NCBI GenBank assembly: GCA_033398695.1
Contig: CM065819.1
Location: 10,341,501-10,405,500, forward strand
Length of the DNA stretch: 64,000 bases
Source: Orobanche coerulescens
Lineage: Eukaryota > Streptophyta > Magnoliopsida > Lamiales > Orobanchaceae
Reading direction: 5' to 3'
In this document: positions 33,887 through 46,842 of the stretch, piece by piece
Layout: each line of letters starts with the position of its first letter
Numbering within the stretch: position 1 is the stretch's first letter
Made by a program: the position numbers and the translations under genes
Notes under the pieces: model-generated
What the model was told of the DNA's origin: nothing
Seen by the model: only the letters and a program-made list of their open reading frames with translations
Databases searched by the model: none

Positions 33887-36047
33887 TGTAATACCCTCGC
33901 CTTTACTATTGTATTTTCTGATTAAAATCTAGCATTGTCATACCATATATGTGTTTCTTGTAATAAATATATGGATGAGTTCTGTTAAATTGAATTGTTG
34001 ATCTTAGTCATTCACACTATAGTTTCTTATTAGATGATTAGTGGGAATTTCATTTTACTTCTTGATGTTGCTCTTAACGTGCATTACCACACTTAGCTTA
34101 CGTACGCTATATAAGTTGAATTACGTACGTAACCCTTTAACGTTAACGTACGTAATGCGGGGGATCTTTCAGCAGATCACCTTTCGGCGGATGGGGCCGA
34201 GTGTGTAGGTGATGGTTGGAAGTCGATTGCGACAGCCAAGTCAATGGCTGTTACATACGTAATGGCTATATTTTTATGTACGTAGCGTTATGTGTATTTT
34301 AAGTCAGAAATATCTGGCAAAATGGCTACGTGCGTAATGTTCATAAGATTATGTACGTAAGCGCTTTAACGTACGTTAATCCCTCTTTATAACGTACGTA
34401 ATGTTAATTTTGGGTTATAAAAGTTTGAGATGCCTTTCATTTCTACACGAACTTTTTCCATCCTTCCTCCCTCAAAACCGATTCCCTGCTCCCTTAAACC
34501 ATATTCTTGCCTTCCAATCTCGTATTAGAGCTACAACACTTGGACTATAGCTTGGTAACTAGAAGATAGGAGTGCGTTCTTGGAAGATTTGTTGCCATTC
34601 TTCATTCCTTTTCTTGAGGTTGGTTATCTTAATCTTGTTGTTCATATGATTATTGATGTTAGTAGTAGAATAACTTAATAAATCATAATGAACATGGAAG
34701 TTATTTACAAATTTAGTTAGGATCATGATATTATTGTTAGAACCATTCCTTGAAGGATTAATGAAGTTGTGGAATAACATGCTCAATATAGAACCCTTAT
34801 ATAATCATGTTAGAATCCAGAGGTTATAGTTATGAATGTGTTCTTAATGGTTAGTAGGATTTCGTGATGTTATAATTATGTATTGGATAAAGTTTAGCAA
34901 TTCATTCAGGAGAACTTGATGATATATTTAGCGTTTCAAAAACCCTCAATGAAGTAATTATGTTTTGAATAAACTCTTAAGGGCTGATCATGGATGGTGA
35001 AGAACACAAATATAGCAAGTATATATGTTCAAGGTAATCGGGTGTGGATGACTCTTGAAGGTTGATCACTACATTAATATGTTGATGATGTTCTTAGTTT
35101 ACTAAAAATTTAAACTTCTGATTTCATATCTGAATCGGTTTTAATGTAATCATTGGTAAGATAATGAAGAATGTAATTAAACACAAACTTTTATAGTAAT
35201 TTGACGTTAATCGGAAGTGTTGATGAATTGAGAGTATGTTTAAACATCATAGTATTACATTGATAATATTCTTGACTTCAAACACTTGACATTAATGTTA
35301 GAAAGGGTGGGCGAATCTAATAAACTTGTGATATGATGATCCATAATTGGAGCGTTAGAATGTTCAATTGGATAGTCGAAACTATTCGAGTAGAATTACA
35401 AATATTGTTTCTATAAATTAATACTATTATAGTACGAATGTGTTGTTGAATGAAGTACGTTTCATTCAAGGTTGCTTGTTCAAGTGAGTATTGTTAGATG
35501 GAGACACCGTTCGTTGTTCGTTCAAAGAAGGATTATTCATCTACGGAATTGAGGCAAGTTATCTTGCTTGGTTATAATGATGGTTGAATTCTTCTGATTA
35601 TTATGCATTTCGTGTATATGGAAATATCCTGTGAATCTATGATTCATGACATGGTGATATCCTTGATCGTGTTATCGTTTGTGGCGGGATTGCATTCCCA
35701 AACTTATCGCCCTTGTTACCGTTTGTCTCTTTGAGCATTGTTGTCACTTCAGTGAGTTGTTCGATTCCTTGATGAATATGTAATTCGTTTCGTTTTGTTG
35801 TCATGTTGCATCGTGATATCTCTGGAGTCATATCTGTGTGTCGATTGGTCATGTATAGAATTTTTAGTCGGGCACTTGATGGTTATGCGTGGATGTTTTC
35901 CGCATTAGATCGTGCACACGAGACGTAGTTCGTGAGGCTAATTAGGTACATCGTCCCACGTATATTCTGGTTTCTGTATATGGGGTGGACATGTGCACGG
36001 ACACATTTCCGGATCGGGCGTACTTTGACGTCCGTCTTGAGCCATAC
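33887..36047 (+). repeat. LTR-X, plus-strand copy (truncated)
   Basis: Begins TGTAATACCCTCGCC inside the last CACTA transposase exon and runs 2161 bp until another LTR (LTR-Y) interrupts it. It contains ACGTACGT palindromes between about 34100 and 34400, including TTACGTACGTAA at 34121-34132 and TTAACGTACGTTAA at 34366-34379. It is an inverted, diverged match to 37719-40622. No coding region. It is probably a Tekay-type gypsy LTR, judged from shared 3' modules in the minus copy. Confidence 0.75.
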
Positions 36048-37373
36048 TGTCACGCCCCTACACCGGGGTTGGACAAGAACGCGACAGTTAACGCAATAAA
36101 TAACGTTTGTGATAATACATTCTAGTAAAGCATTCATATACCAGATCTCAGCCCGGTGAATTAAGACTGGTTATTCCATAGAAAAGAAATATTTAAGGGT
36201 ACAGCGGAATTAATACATCAAATGCAAAAGAGTACATCAGAAACCAAAATACATTTTGACACATGAATAAAAGAAGCGTTAAAGCAGCATCCTAATTCCT
36301 ACGTCTTGGCAATACATTGAGGACGGTCTTCAGAGGTCGTCAGCATCTGTCTCTTCTTCTTCTTGGTTCTCTTCATCTAGTGGGGTTTTAGAAAATAATT
36401 CAAAATGGGGTGAGAATAATGGATTCTCAGTGAGTTGGGTTTGGGTATTTAATGAGTTTATTATTTAATAAACATTATGTTTCTCCCACTTTTGAAAAAT
36501 AGTGTTGTTTAAAAATCGGTGCAAGTTTTTAAGAAGAATATTGTGAAATATGACATGAATGTACAGTCAATCTCCATAGATTGCTGTTGAGTATGAAGAA
36601 TGTACGGCGTCGAGCGCCCAATGAGTATTTAGCTTTGGGAGGTCGTCTACATAACTAATCCCTTAGCCTCCTTATAACATCTTAGACCGTTATTAGTGTT
36701 TGGCCTTTGACTATCGCCATGACCTTTGGTTTGATAACCGTAGCTTTGGGCGTTTGTCGGACCGTCACTATAACATTGGCCTTTGAGCTTTATCGCTCTC
36801 ACGCTTGGTGACGTGCTGCCTTATCTCTTATCTGGACTCGATATGTCCTTAGCTTGGGTCTATGCCCGGATCATATCATAATCGCGACTATACCCGAATT
36901 CTACGACCCAGTCACCTTAGGATCACTCCGTCCTTCGGCTTCAAGGGCATAGGATACGACGGTAGCTTTGCCTAGAACCGCAGCCACGCTGCTCGATTCA
37001 TGACTTAGACTATCCGCCCCTCATGCATATAAATAGAAAAAGGGACTCTAGAGGTACTCGTACGGACTCTAGCGGTGGCTTACGCCCGAAGGTCTTAACA
37101 CTTAGCTCCATACAGCACTTACTCCCGATTTCAATTGAATAACAATTATTATCGTGATTAACAGTGGTTACGCATATTGTATGATATCAATATGATTATT
37201 TGATAGTATATGGACTTGGATAAGCTAGAGGAATTAGTTCAACCGGTTGATGATTAAATTGCTATTGTGCGAGTCTTAGCATAATCTTATAATAAATTCA
37301 TAAATTTGAATAGTTCAGTATGGATTGATTTTACGTCTGAATATTACGAACTTTATTGCGAAAAGTCCGTTAT
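36048..37373 (-). repeat. LTR-Y, minus-strand LTR fragment
   Basis: Starts TGTCACGCCCC at 36048, the reverse complement of a GGGGCGTGACA LTR end. The following kilobase is non-coding, with 'acagcggaatt' near 36200 as in the other gypsy LTRs here. It runs to 37373, where LTR-C begins, so its other end is missing. Family beyond gypsy-like is not determined. Confidence 0.55.
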
Positions 37374-37718
37374 TGTAACACCCTGAGATATTCAGAGTAT
37401 ATTACAGCGCCGTGGATCCCTATATGGGACCCACCAGGCTACAATATCGAACATCCCTCGACTAACCATCTCGGTTAGCGAGGAAACGCAATCAAATAGA
37501 CATCACATAAAAATACACCCGGAACAACCGACCAAAAGAGTAACAATCGACATTATAGCAATTTAAAATAATACAACACGGAGTTTGAATTTGAAAAGCC
37601 TGAGTACTCGCGAGTACAATCTATCAGTTTATAAATATAGGAAACAACCATATCGAATTAGACACAGGGTATAAGACGACCCAAATGCACATGTCAACGA
37701 CCCTGGCCGACATCCTCG
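37374..37718 (-). repeat. LTR-C (gypsy-2-like), first segment
   Basis: TGTAACACCCTGAGATATTC onward matches the reverse complement of the gypsy-2 LTR 3' end at good identity. It stops at 'ggccgacatcctcg', where LTR-X (minus) is inserted; the match resumes at 40623. Confidence 0.8.
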
Positions 37719-40622
37719 TGCATAAATTCCCAAAAACAACGGTGTCATGGACCCCTCAGGACCCACCAGGCGATATCACAATATACATTTAAAATCTGAC
37801 AACGTGGCACCGTACCACAACATTTATCAAAACCCCGGTGTGGAGCATGAGTTATTCATATCTTTAAATACGGGCAAACAAACACAGGATCCAAATTCGG
37901 TACAGACCATATGACGATGGGCAGTACCTAACAAATCTTAGTACATTCATCCGACACAATAAAAATGAAAGTCACAATAAAACATAACCGAGCAACCAAA
38001 AGACTCAGGGCCCCCGAAATAGCATACATGAGAATCCTCCGTCGCCATTGTGCTCCTCCTGTGCCTTGCCCTTTCCTCGCCCTGAAATACAAGTATTTCG
38101 CCCCAAACCACAGGGTCAGCTATACATGATAATAATTCTCATGACATTATACAATTCATATATACTGATCTCAAAGAAATCCACCGACTACTGAATATAC
38201 CCCGGAGGCGTATAAACAATCAGTCCCAACTGTCGAACATAACCAAATATACGAACGACCATATACTATGGCTCAAGACGGACGTCACAGTACGCCCGAT
38301 CCGGAAATGTGTCCGTGCACATGTCCACCCCGTATACGGAATCTAGAATATACGTGGGACGATGTACCTAATTAGCCGCACGAACTACGTCTCGTGTGCA
38401 CGATCTAAATGCGGAAAACCTCCACGCATGATCATCAAGTGCCCGGCTAAAAATCCTACACATAACCAATCGGCGCGCAGATATGACTCCAGAGATGTCA
38501 CGATACAACATGACAACGAAACTCAACGAATTACACTTTTACTAAGGAATCGAACAACTCACCGAAGTGTCAACAAAGCTCAACAATATCAAGGGTCCAA
38601 AAGTAACGAACTTGGGAATACAATCCCACGATGAAAACGGACATCATTAAGAACAACCTCAAGTCACAAGACACAAGTTTATAGGTGTTTCATATACACG
38701 AAATGCATAATCATCATAAGAATCCACACATCATTATAACCAAGCAAGATAACTTGCCTCAATTCCGTGGATGAATAATCCTTCTTTGAATGGTCAAACG
38801 AACGGTATCCTCGTCTAACAATACTCACGTGAACAAGCACCTTGAATGAAATGTAATTCATTCAACAACACATTTGTACGATAATGGTATTATTAGATAA
38901 ATAATATTCGTAATTTTACTTGAATAAATCAATCATCCTATTGATCATTTTAATGTTCTTATTACAAATCATTGTATGTTTATCATGTTCGTTCACATAT
39001 TCTAACCTTAATGTCAAATACTTGATGTCTAGTTTATCATCAATGTAATATCATGAAAATATATTTTCAAATCATCGACACTTCCAATTACGATATAAGT
39101 TTGTGTTTAATTACATTCTTCATTATTTTACCAACGATTACATTCAAAACTTGATTACTATATGAAACATAAGTTTAAGTTTTTAGTGAATTAAGAGCAT
39201 CATCTTAATTTACGTTTCTTAATACGCCCGGATTAATGAAATGGAATTCGGCTACTCATCTACCGCATTTGTATCATCATATTCAACACAATCCTCTTAA
39301 GAACATTATCAATCTATTAATGTAGTGATTAACACCCTTTAATGAAATCGATAAATTCGAACATATGAAGATTACAACTTCCTTCTATCAACATTCATTG
39401 ATTTACTTTGAAGAATTTATTAAAAGCCTAGTTACATCATTGGATACTTGAAATTTTGGAAGTGACTTCAACCCATCTAGCGAAGATCATCTTCAAAGGG
39501 TTAATATAATCTTTTCAACAATTTTATTACAAAGGTTTTAGAGGCCAAAAATCATGGTTCCATACTACCTTCAAGAATCAATAGAATGTTCAAGACAATT
39601 TTAACATTTCTCACTTTTAATCATTAAGGATATCATCCCTAACATGATCCTAGTGTTGAGACTATAATTAACTTCCAATTATCATGTTATACATCAGGTT
39701 TTAAGTATATCATTATCAACACAATCACATTATGAAGTTATTTACAACAAGAAGTAACACTAATACCTTCAATGTTAATCTTCACTAGTTTGAGCATGAT
39801 TCAATTAACTTATCATGTTTGCACTAGTTTAAACTAACATTACGTGAAGTATTTATCTACTAACATCATCATAAGCATGAAATTGATATGAGTTAAAGAA
39901 AGACCAACCTTAAAATGAAGAACAACACCAACACTTCAAGGGATACACTTCAATCTCTAGCTTCTCCAAGTCACCAATCAAGTGTTGAGGCTCCAACACA
40001 AGTTAGAAAGGCTTAGAAACGAAGTTGGAAGGGAAAGGAATCGTTCCTCAGTTGGGAGATTGAAAAAGGTCGAGTAGGAAGTGAATGGCAAGTCATACTT
40101 TTATAATCTGAACTTGACATTACGTACGTTAACGAACGTGGTTAACGTACGTTATAGCCTTTACGTACGTAATCTTATGATCATTACGTACGTAACCAAT
40201 TTCATCAAATCTCCCTGCCTCAAAACACGCAATTCGTTACGTACGTAACTATGTAGCTATTACGTACGTAATAGTCGTTGTCTTGGTTTTCGCGATCGAC
40301 TCCCGACCACATACCCCTGCTCGGCCCCACCCGCCGAAAGGCGGATCACCGAGGATCTTCCGCATTACGTGCGTTAACGTATTGATGTTACGTACGTAAG
40401 GCGACATACATAGCGTACGTTATGAAGACAGGTTAACGTACGTTAAGTACTATAACAAGCATAAATGGAATTCTCCCATTATCACCCAACAACTAATATA
40501 GTATGAATGACCATGAATCCAACTTAATATAATTCGTCGATACTTGCTACAATATCACAGATATGGTGCGAAAACACTTAACTTAAATCATGAAATACAA
40601 TATTAAAGGCGAGGGTATTACA
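37719..40622 (-). repeat. LTR-X, minus-strand copy inserted in LTR-C
   Basis: A 2.9-kb block between two colinear parts of LTR-C. On the minus strand it starts TGTAATACCCTCGCC (at 40622) and ends near 37719 with ...TTTATGCA; a Tekay-like 'gcctggtgggtcc' motif lies just before that end. It is the inverted counterpart of 33887-36047. Palindromes TTACGTACGTAA occur at 40161, 40184, 40237, 40260 and 40388, and TTAACGTACGTTAA at 40433. No internal region is present, so it is probably a solo LTR. A clean 5-bp duplication is not seen (flanks share only CG). Confidence 0.7.
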
Positions 40623-42081
40623 CGTACTGTCCCGGTGCTCGCTCGTCTGGATAATCATAACCTGAAATCCATAACAAGAATTTCCCCAAAACGGGTCCCC
40701 AAAGGGGTTAGCAATTACGCTAGTACAAGTAATCAAGGCAAACTAATCGCTTACACATTTCATAGTACATGCACCAATATCATTTCAAAAACCAAAACCA
40801 GACATGTCTTTTCCGGAAACAAACAGTCACAATTAATTTGCCTAGGACCGGGATGAAGCCACGAATCCCACTCGAGGCCTCTAAGGACCCTCCCGAGCTG
40901 GCCACATTCACAAAACAAATCAAGCACCACACGTTACCTAGGATCGGGACGAAGCCACGAATCCCACTCGAGGCCTCTAAGGACCCTCCCGAGCTGGCTA
41001 GCGAATCAAACTCATGAATCCAGGACGAGGCCATAGATTCCCTCGAGGCCCCGTCGGACCCTCCCGAGGTGAGTAAAGCACACATAATATACATTACCAT
41101 TTTACGTTAAGCATAAAGGTTTCCAAGAATTACTTACCTTGAAAATTTGATGACGCAACGAACGGAAGGATAATCACCGACGAACGTTAAGAACCAACGG
41201 AACCGAACCTAACGATTCGAAGAACATAATTACAACCAACTCTAGACGAATACGGAAATGGAATACACCCGAAAACCCGCCTACGATTCATGTATATTCG
41301 CACAAACATAACGAGGGCGGATCACAACCAAACCCTCTCGATTCCGCAAAACTATGAAAATATACCATGAATCCATAGGAAAACTAATGATATCAACAAG
41401 ATTAATCATATTTATCAAGAATCCATCAACAAAATGGAAAGAATCGGGCAAAACCCCAAAATCCCCAATTATCCAAAAAGGTAGGGTTTCAAGAGATATT
41501 ACCTTGAGGATTCAAGTATTTAGATTCGTAGAACACGCGTTGGATTGATTGTCCGGGCTTCACAACCGAAGAAGAATGATGAAAATTCAACCCCCCAAAT
41601 GATAATGATGAGAAGCTCTCCTCCTCTCTCACTCTCTCTCGCGTCTAAGGAAGAAGAAGAAGGAAATGAGCTGTTCACGCTCGAAACAACACAATTATAG
41701 AGGGTTGACCGCATTGTGTGCCGCGGCACAGCTGAGGTGTGCCGCGGCACAGCAAATTTACTCCTGTGGTTCGGCGGTGTCTGCCGGCCACGGCCTGCGT
41801 GTGCCGCGGCACCCGGTACAGTCGGGTTTTGGTCGCAGATGCCACACGAGTGTGCCGTGGCACCGGACGCATGTGCCGCGGCACTGACTCGGCACTGTGC
41901 TGCGGCACCGTATGGGTGTGCCGCGGCACACAGTACAGTTCGCTCGACCAACAACTGAAGAAATTTGTGTGCCGCGGCGCACACACCTTGTGCCGCGGCC
42001 CACACCCCCTTTGGGTCCCAAAACGATAAAAATGATCCGGAAAGAGAATAAAACGATAGGAATCAATATTTGGGAACCAAT
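40623..42081 (-). repeat. LTR-C (gypsy-2-like), second segment
   Basis: Continues LTR-C exactly from the interruption, with the GAGGCCTCTAAGGACCCTCC module at about 40875 and 40970 and a related form near 41050. Five perfect GTGCCGCGGCAC palindromes (41718, 41739, 41801, 41873, 41918) form the same block as in gypsy-2. The last ~180 bp of the LTR are missing because LTR-B begins at 42082. Long minus-strand frames here mirror those in the gypsy-2 LTRs and are not genes. Confidence 0.82.
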
Positions 42082-44699
42082 TGTAATATCCGCAATTCTC
42101 GATTTTCGGTAAATTTCTTTTTTCGGCGGAAGTCCGTTTTGACGAGTCGCTCGTGACCGTTTCGTCATTCCGAGAATGATTAATTCTACACTTTTTGTCA
42201 TCCGAGTTTGTTTCGGTGTTGTTTTGTTGAGTTCTGTGCTTTTTAGCGACTTTTCCGCACTTGAGTTCGATTCTTGTGAATCTCGTCCGAAACTGCTGTT
42301 TCGAGTTTCCCGCAAGTCCGTTTAACTTTGTTAGACGTGTTGTGAACTTCGGTTTGGTTATTCGATCACGTATCGTGATTTTCGGGCGTTTTGGGCCATT
42401 TTGTAATTTCTTGAAGTTACGGGTATCCATATCTGTATTTGTCGTCTTGACCCTTTTCTTGGTCGCGTATGATTAATTATTGCATTACGTTTTCATCTCG
42501 AGTCGTTGACGTCGTCGCGAACTTTTCGGCGTGTCCTTCCTGTCAAATTGTTGAAGCTTTTCATCGTATCTCGACTTGGCCAATCGCTGTGGAAATGGAG
42601 CTTTTTCCTCAAAATTCTTCACATTCGAACTTCCAGGAGCCTTTCGGCCGATAGGGGGGGTCGATAGGCTCCACTGCCGGCATTTGGTATGGGTATCGGT
42701 TGGGCCTATCGGCCGATAGGCTGGCCGATAGGTTCTCTTGTGTTTCTCTATATTACACGGGATCTGGGGGAAGGACTTCATTTTCCTCTCGTTTTTCCCA
42801 CTTCCTTCCTCCTCTTCCGCGGTTGGAGACTTATGGATCATGGAGGCATGTTGTCATACATCCAATCCATGAAGTTCTTGAGTTTATAGCATCAACCAAT
42901 CATCCGTAACCTCCTCCGATCTACCGAATCAAGGTTAGATTTCTTGAAATCTAGTTTTGGGGAATTTGGGTATTTTGGTTGATTTCGTCCGTTTAATCCG
43001 ATTTAACTTAGGATTATGATGGATTGATGATTATTTAGATGTGTTATATCTTTTACCTTGTTATTCCATGGTTGGATTGTATCGATTCGTTGTTTTGGTC
43101 GAGTTCTTGATCGACGTCTTGAAGGTGTCCAGTAGAATGTCATAGAGGGGTTTTCGGGTGTTCTACGATTATCCTTCCTCGTATGATTGTTGATTTATGG
43201 ATTATATGTTGTTAGGGTCGAGTTTCTTGCGAAGAAACCAAGTTGAACCCTTCCGTTCGTTGTCGTTTTCCTTTTCGAAAACATCGGGCGTTTCGAAGCT
43301 TTTCGGTTGAGCCGTGTTCGTCGGAATACTTGCGTGCCGATTTCGAGGCAAGTACCTTGTCCATACTATTCTTGTTTTGTGAATATGATAATTGGTGATC
43401 GTCTTTATATGTTTGTTTGATTGTTTGAAACGAAGTTTTCAAAGGATTCGATTAGCACGTTAAAGGCTCTCTTTCAAAACGCAGCGTGTGTTTTGTAATT
43501 GTGTGGGTTGTAAGTGACTACGTGGATATTTGGATATGTTTGGTGTTGATGTTGCGCTTGATAATACGTGTGTACGTATATTATCTCTTTTCAAAGGCGT
43601 TGTGGATTGACGTGGTGTTTTGCTAAGTGTTTGAGGCCTCGGCGAATTGTTTGAATATCCTTGATGTGATATGTTGATTGTGTGAATGTGTGGATATGGT
43701 TGAAGGTCTACGGTGACACATGGCACGTGATCATGTGGTCGATGCAACAAGTGATTGATCCAACCGTGAGAGCTCGAGATAATCTACGGTGGCACATGGC
43801 ACGTGATCATGTGGCCAGATGCAACAAGCGATTGATCCAACCGTGAGATGTGTGTGATTTGTTTCGCTAGCCACTCGGGAGGGTCCTTAGAGGCCTCGAG
43901 TGGGATTCGTGGCTTCGTCCCGGTCCTAGGCGATGCGCGTGTGCGATTATGTTTTGTTGATTTTATGTCCGCCGAGGACACGTGATGTTGGGCTCGCCCT
44001 TTGAATTATTGTCGGTTTTCTATTTGTGAAAATAAAACCTTTGGGCTGTGACCCTGTTGATTTTTGGAAAGAGAAGGATTCGATAATCCTAAAATTGTTT
44101 TCTATTAAAACTCTCGATGGCATTTTAAACGGTTTTATAAATTGTTCCCTTGATTTATGCTCTATCGGTTTTGGAGTGTTTTACCCAAACTCATGCCTCG
44201 GGAAGTACCTTTCGTTATGTTTGAATCTTTGAGGATTTCCTGGTTATTGTTATTCGTGGAATGTGAATTGTATGGCTCGTATTTTTGCACTTGTACTTGC
44301 ACTAGCAAAACTGTGGAGTTTTGCTAACCCCCGAGTATTCGGGGGGTGGATGTCTCAGATTGCATTCGTGTTTTGGAGCAGAACACGTGGTCGGCATGAA
44401 GGATGATGAAAGATGAACGATACTAATCACACGAGGATCCGTGGATGTCGTATTGGATTAGTTGTATTTTATTTCATTGTAGTATTCTTTTCCTTTGTAC
44501 GGAGTGTGTTGTATTCGGACAAGCGTGGCATGTATTGTAATTGAGTTGTATGTATTTATTGAAAGACCAAATCGGTCTACTGAGTCATTTTAGCCTTAAA
44601 GGTATTGTCGAGTTGTTCGTTTGTTGTTACCAGCCTGGTAGATCCTTGAGGAAAGGTTCTACGGCGTGTAATATCCCTGAGCGGATTGGGGGTGTTACA
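42082..44699 (+). repeat. LTR-B (gypsy-1 family), plus strand
   Basis: TGTAATATCCGCAATTCTCG ... GGGGGTGTTACA, 2618 bp, related along most of its length to the gypsy-1 LTR in opposite orientation. Instead of the GTGCCGCGGCAC cluster it carries CCTATCGGCCGATAGG (42705-42720, a perfect 16-bp palindrome) with partial copies at about 42643 and 42722. A ~70-bp 'acatggcacgtgatcatgtgg' unit is duplicated (about 43706 and 43782). A single GGGTCCTTAGAGGCCTCG module at about 43876 is flanked by CCACTCG and CGAGTGG arms. Confidence 0.8.
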
Positions 44700-46060
44700 G
44701 AATGGTATCGGAGCTTTAGGTTGTGGAAACCTAGGCTGTCGGGTCAGTGGTGTCTATTGAGTTTTTGTCTCGTCGGATTTTATCTGACTGAGTCGTGTCG
44801 CGACGCGTCGTCTGAGTTGGTTTGTTGTGATTAGTATCGTGGGGCGATCATCATCTTCGTGCGACCTGTGGATGTAAGTCTCCCTTCTTTGTGTTGTGCC
44901 TCGTGTGACACGAGCTATTTTTATGATTATGAGTTAATTGACGGAATCCTCTTATGGATTTTGATTTCGTGATATATGATTATTTGACTCCCATTTTTCG
45001 TTCATATAAGGAGTAGTGTTGATGTCTTGTGCATGTTTGACTTTATTTCTTTTATCCGCTGCGTGAGTTCTTTTGTAATGACTTTCGGTATTTTACCGAC
45101 CGAGTTTTATTTCGAAAACCGATTCCCTTAACCGAGTTTTTGGCATTATGGCCTTGACCGCTTTGACGAAATTCTTATGACGGTATTTAGCATGTTGTAA
45201 AATGGCTTTTGTGAGTTTTTGAAACATTACCGTCATCGGCCTTTTTGGCATTTTTGTGAATGGTTTTTAGCCTGGTGGGTTCCGGCACGGGACCCACGGC
45301 GCTATATTGTTCCTTGTAATTACCTGAAATTTTTGGGCATTCTAGCCCATTGAATTATTTTTGAAAACCTTGAGTATCTTAGAAAATTAAAATTCGAGAC
45401 GTACTTTTAAAACGAATTATTTTCTTGCGGTGTTTTCAAGGTGTTTTCTAATGCCGCAAAACATTTCAAAAATTTTCCGGTTGAGGACCAAAAATATTTT
45501 TGAGATATTTTCAAATGCAGTTGCTTAGACCCAAGGGTCGAATATTTTTGAAAGTTTTTCACTAAAGGAAAGGTGTCCTCATTTTTGTTCAAACGCAAGA
45601 TGATTTTCAAAGTCTCGATAATGGTGTTTGTACTGTTTTTTTTGTAAAATGATACTCAAGATCAACGGTTGTTTCCAAACTATCTTCAAAAGGTGGTTTT
45701 CGTTTTAAAACCCATCATTTCCTGCTTGTGGTCGGAGAAGTTGTGTATGATGTTGGTATTGTTGTTAGGGTGTTAGCCCTCCGAATTGTGATTGAAATTG
45801 GTGGCGTGAGCGTCGAGTCGTTCGCCACGCATATGTTTTGTTGGCCCTCTGTGAGAGGTGTGAACTGGTGTTTACTGTTTATCGCCTCGTGGTGATTTGC
45901 GTGTTGTCGCACTAGTGAGAGTTGTTAAAGCCTGGATTTTTGTACGTTTGTGTACATATGTGATTGTTTCATAATGTTTGTAATTATGTGCTGGTTATTG
46001 TTCGGGCCGTTGAGGTCGCCGAACGATACCGTCGTTGCTGTAGTGTTTGTGTGTATTATT
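44700..46060 (+). other. LTR-B primer site and non-coding internal sequence
   Basis: TGGTATCGGAGC at 44703-44714 is the primer site. The following ~1.35 kb aligns in order with the reverse complement of the gypsy-1 interior (for example 'tgtgacacgagctatttttatgat' matches near 10330-10350, and 'ccctctgtgagaggtg' matches near 9160). It confirms that gypsy-1 belongs to a multi-copy non-coding family. The match fades at about 46030-46060, where SIRE-like sequence takes over. Confidence 0.7.
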
Positions 46061-46842
46061 TTACGATAATAATCGTTGACGAAGAGGTAACTCCGAGTCA
46101 TCACTTTGATTTTGAGTCTCTGAATAATGCTGGTGTTGCTATCGAAGAATTTTTCGATATGCTTGGGATCAATAAGTTCGTTAGTCTTGCTCGACCTATT
46201 TATGAAGAATGTGTGAAAGAGTTTTATGCGAATTTCTTTGTCACTTATGATGCCGACGGACTTGCCGTTGTTAACTCGCTTGTGCGTGGTAAATCTATAT
46301 CTTTTGATGAAGCAAAACTTTCGGAGATTTTTGGACTCCCGAATGAGGGTTTTCGTTGCAAGGGAGAGTTTGCTCCTCCGGACGAAGACTTTAACAACTG
46401 GTCCGATGATGAAAGTTATAGTGTTCACGAGTCGAAAGTCCGTGATTTCTTATCGGACAAAGCCGTTTTAAATGTTCATTCCGGGCGGTTTGAAAATAAT
46501 GACTTTGGGATAAACATTCGGTTGCTTCATGATGCTATCACTCGTTGTCTTATGCCGAAAGTTAATGCTCAACTTCGTCTTGTGAATATCGATATGGAGA
46601 TTATCTATCATGTGTGGAAGGATCACCAAGTCAACTTCGCGTCGATTGTGCTGAAATGGTTTGTGGAAAAGGGACAAATTTTCCACAAAAAGAGCTACGC
46701 AAAAGTTGATCGTCGAGAAGGTCGAATGCCTTTTGGTTCTATCTTAACCGAAATTTTTGAGAAAGCCGGAGTTGACTGTCTGGGTCCACGGGGTTCCGAT
46801 TCCTGTGGGGAGCCTCACATCAAGGGACGTTACGGACGATGA
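45964..46842 (+). pseudogene. 3' ORF of a SIRE-like copia element, plant-transposon-protein-like domain
   Basis: The open frame runs 45964-46842. The first ~35 codons probably belong to the gypsy-1-type interior, and the recognisable protein starts around 46080. It contains CVKEFYANFFVTYDADG, KSISFDEAKLSEIFGLPNEG, LHDAITRCLMPK and SILTEIFEKAGVD. This order (FYAN / receptor-like FGLP / R-LMP / LI-E-C-AGV) resembles the 'putative plant transposon protein' domain family (PF20167-like) found in plant retroelement ORFs. Biochemical role unknown. It is followed by GGGGGAG repeats and a copia-type LTR, so I assign it to the 3' ORF of a truncated SIRE/Maximus-like element. The start is lost. Confidence 0.6.

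Noticed and set aside
34090..34420. ACGTACGT cluster as a host gene promoter with bZIP sites
   Set aside because: It lies inside an LTR with an inverted copy 6 kb away and no downstream host gene.
41520..42430. Long minus-strand frames (up to 251 codons) spanning the LTR-C/LTR-B junction
   Set aside because: They cross a transposon junction and follow the same palindrome-driven composition as the gypsy-2 LTR frames.
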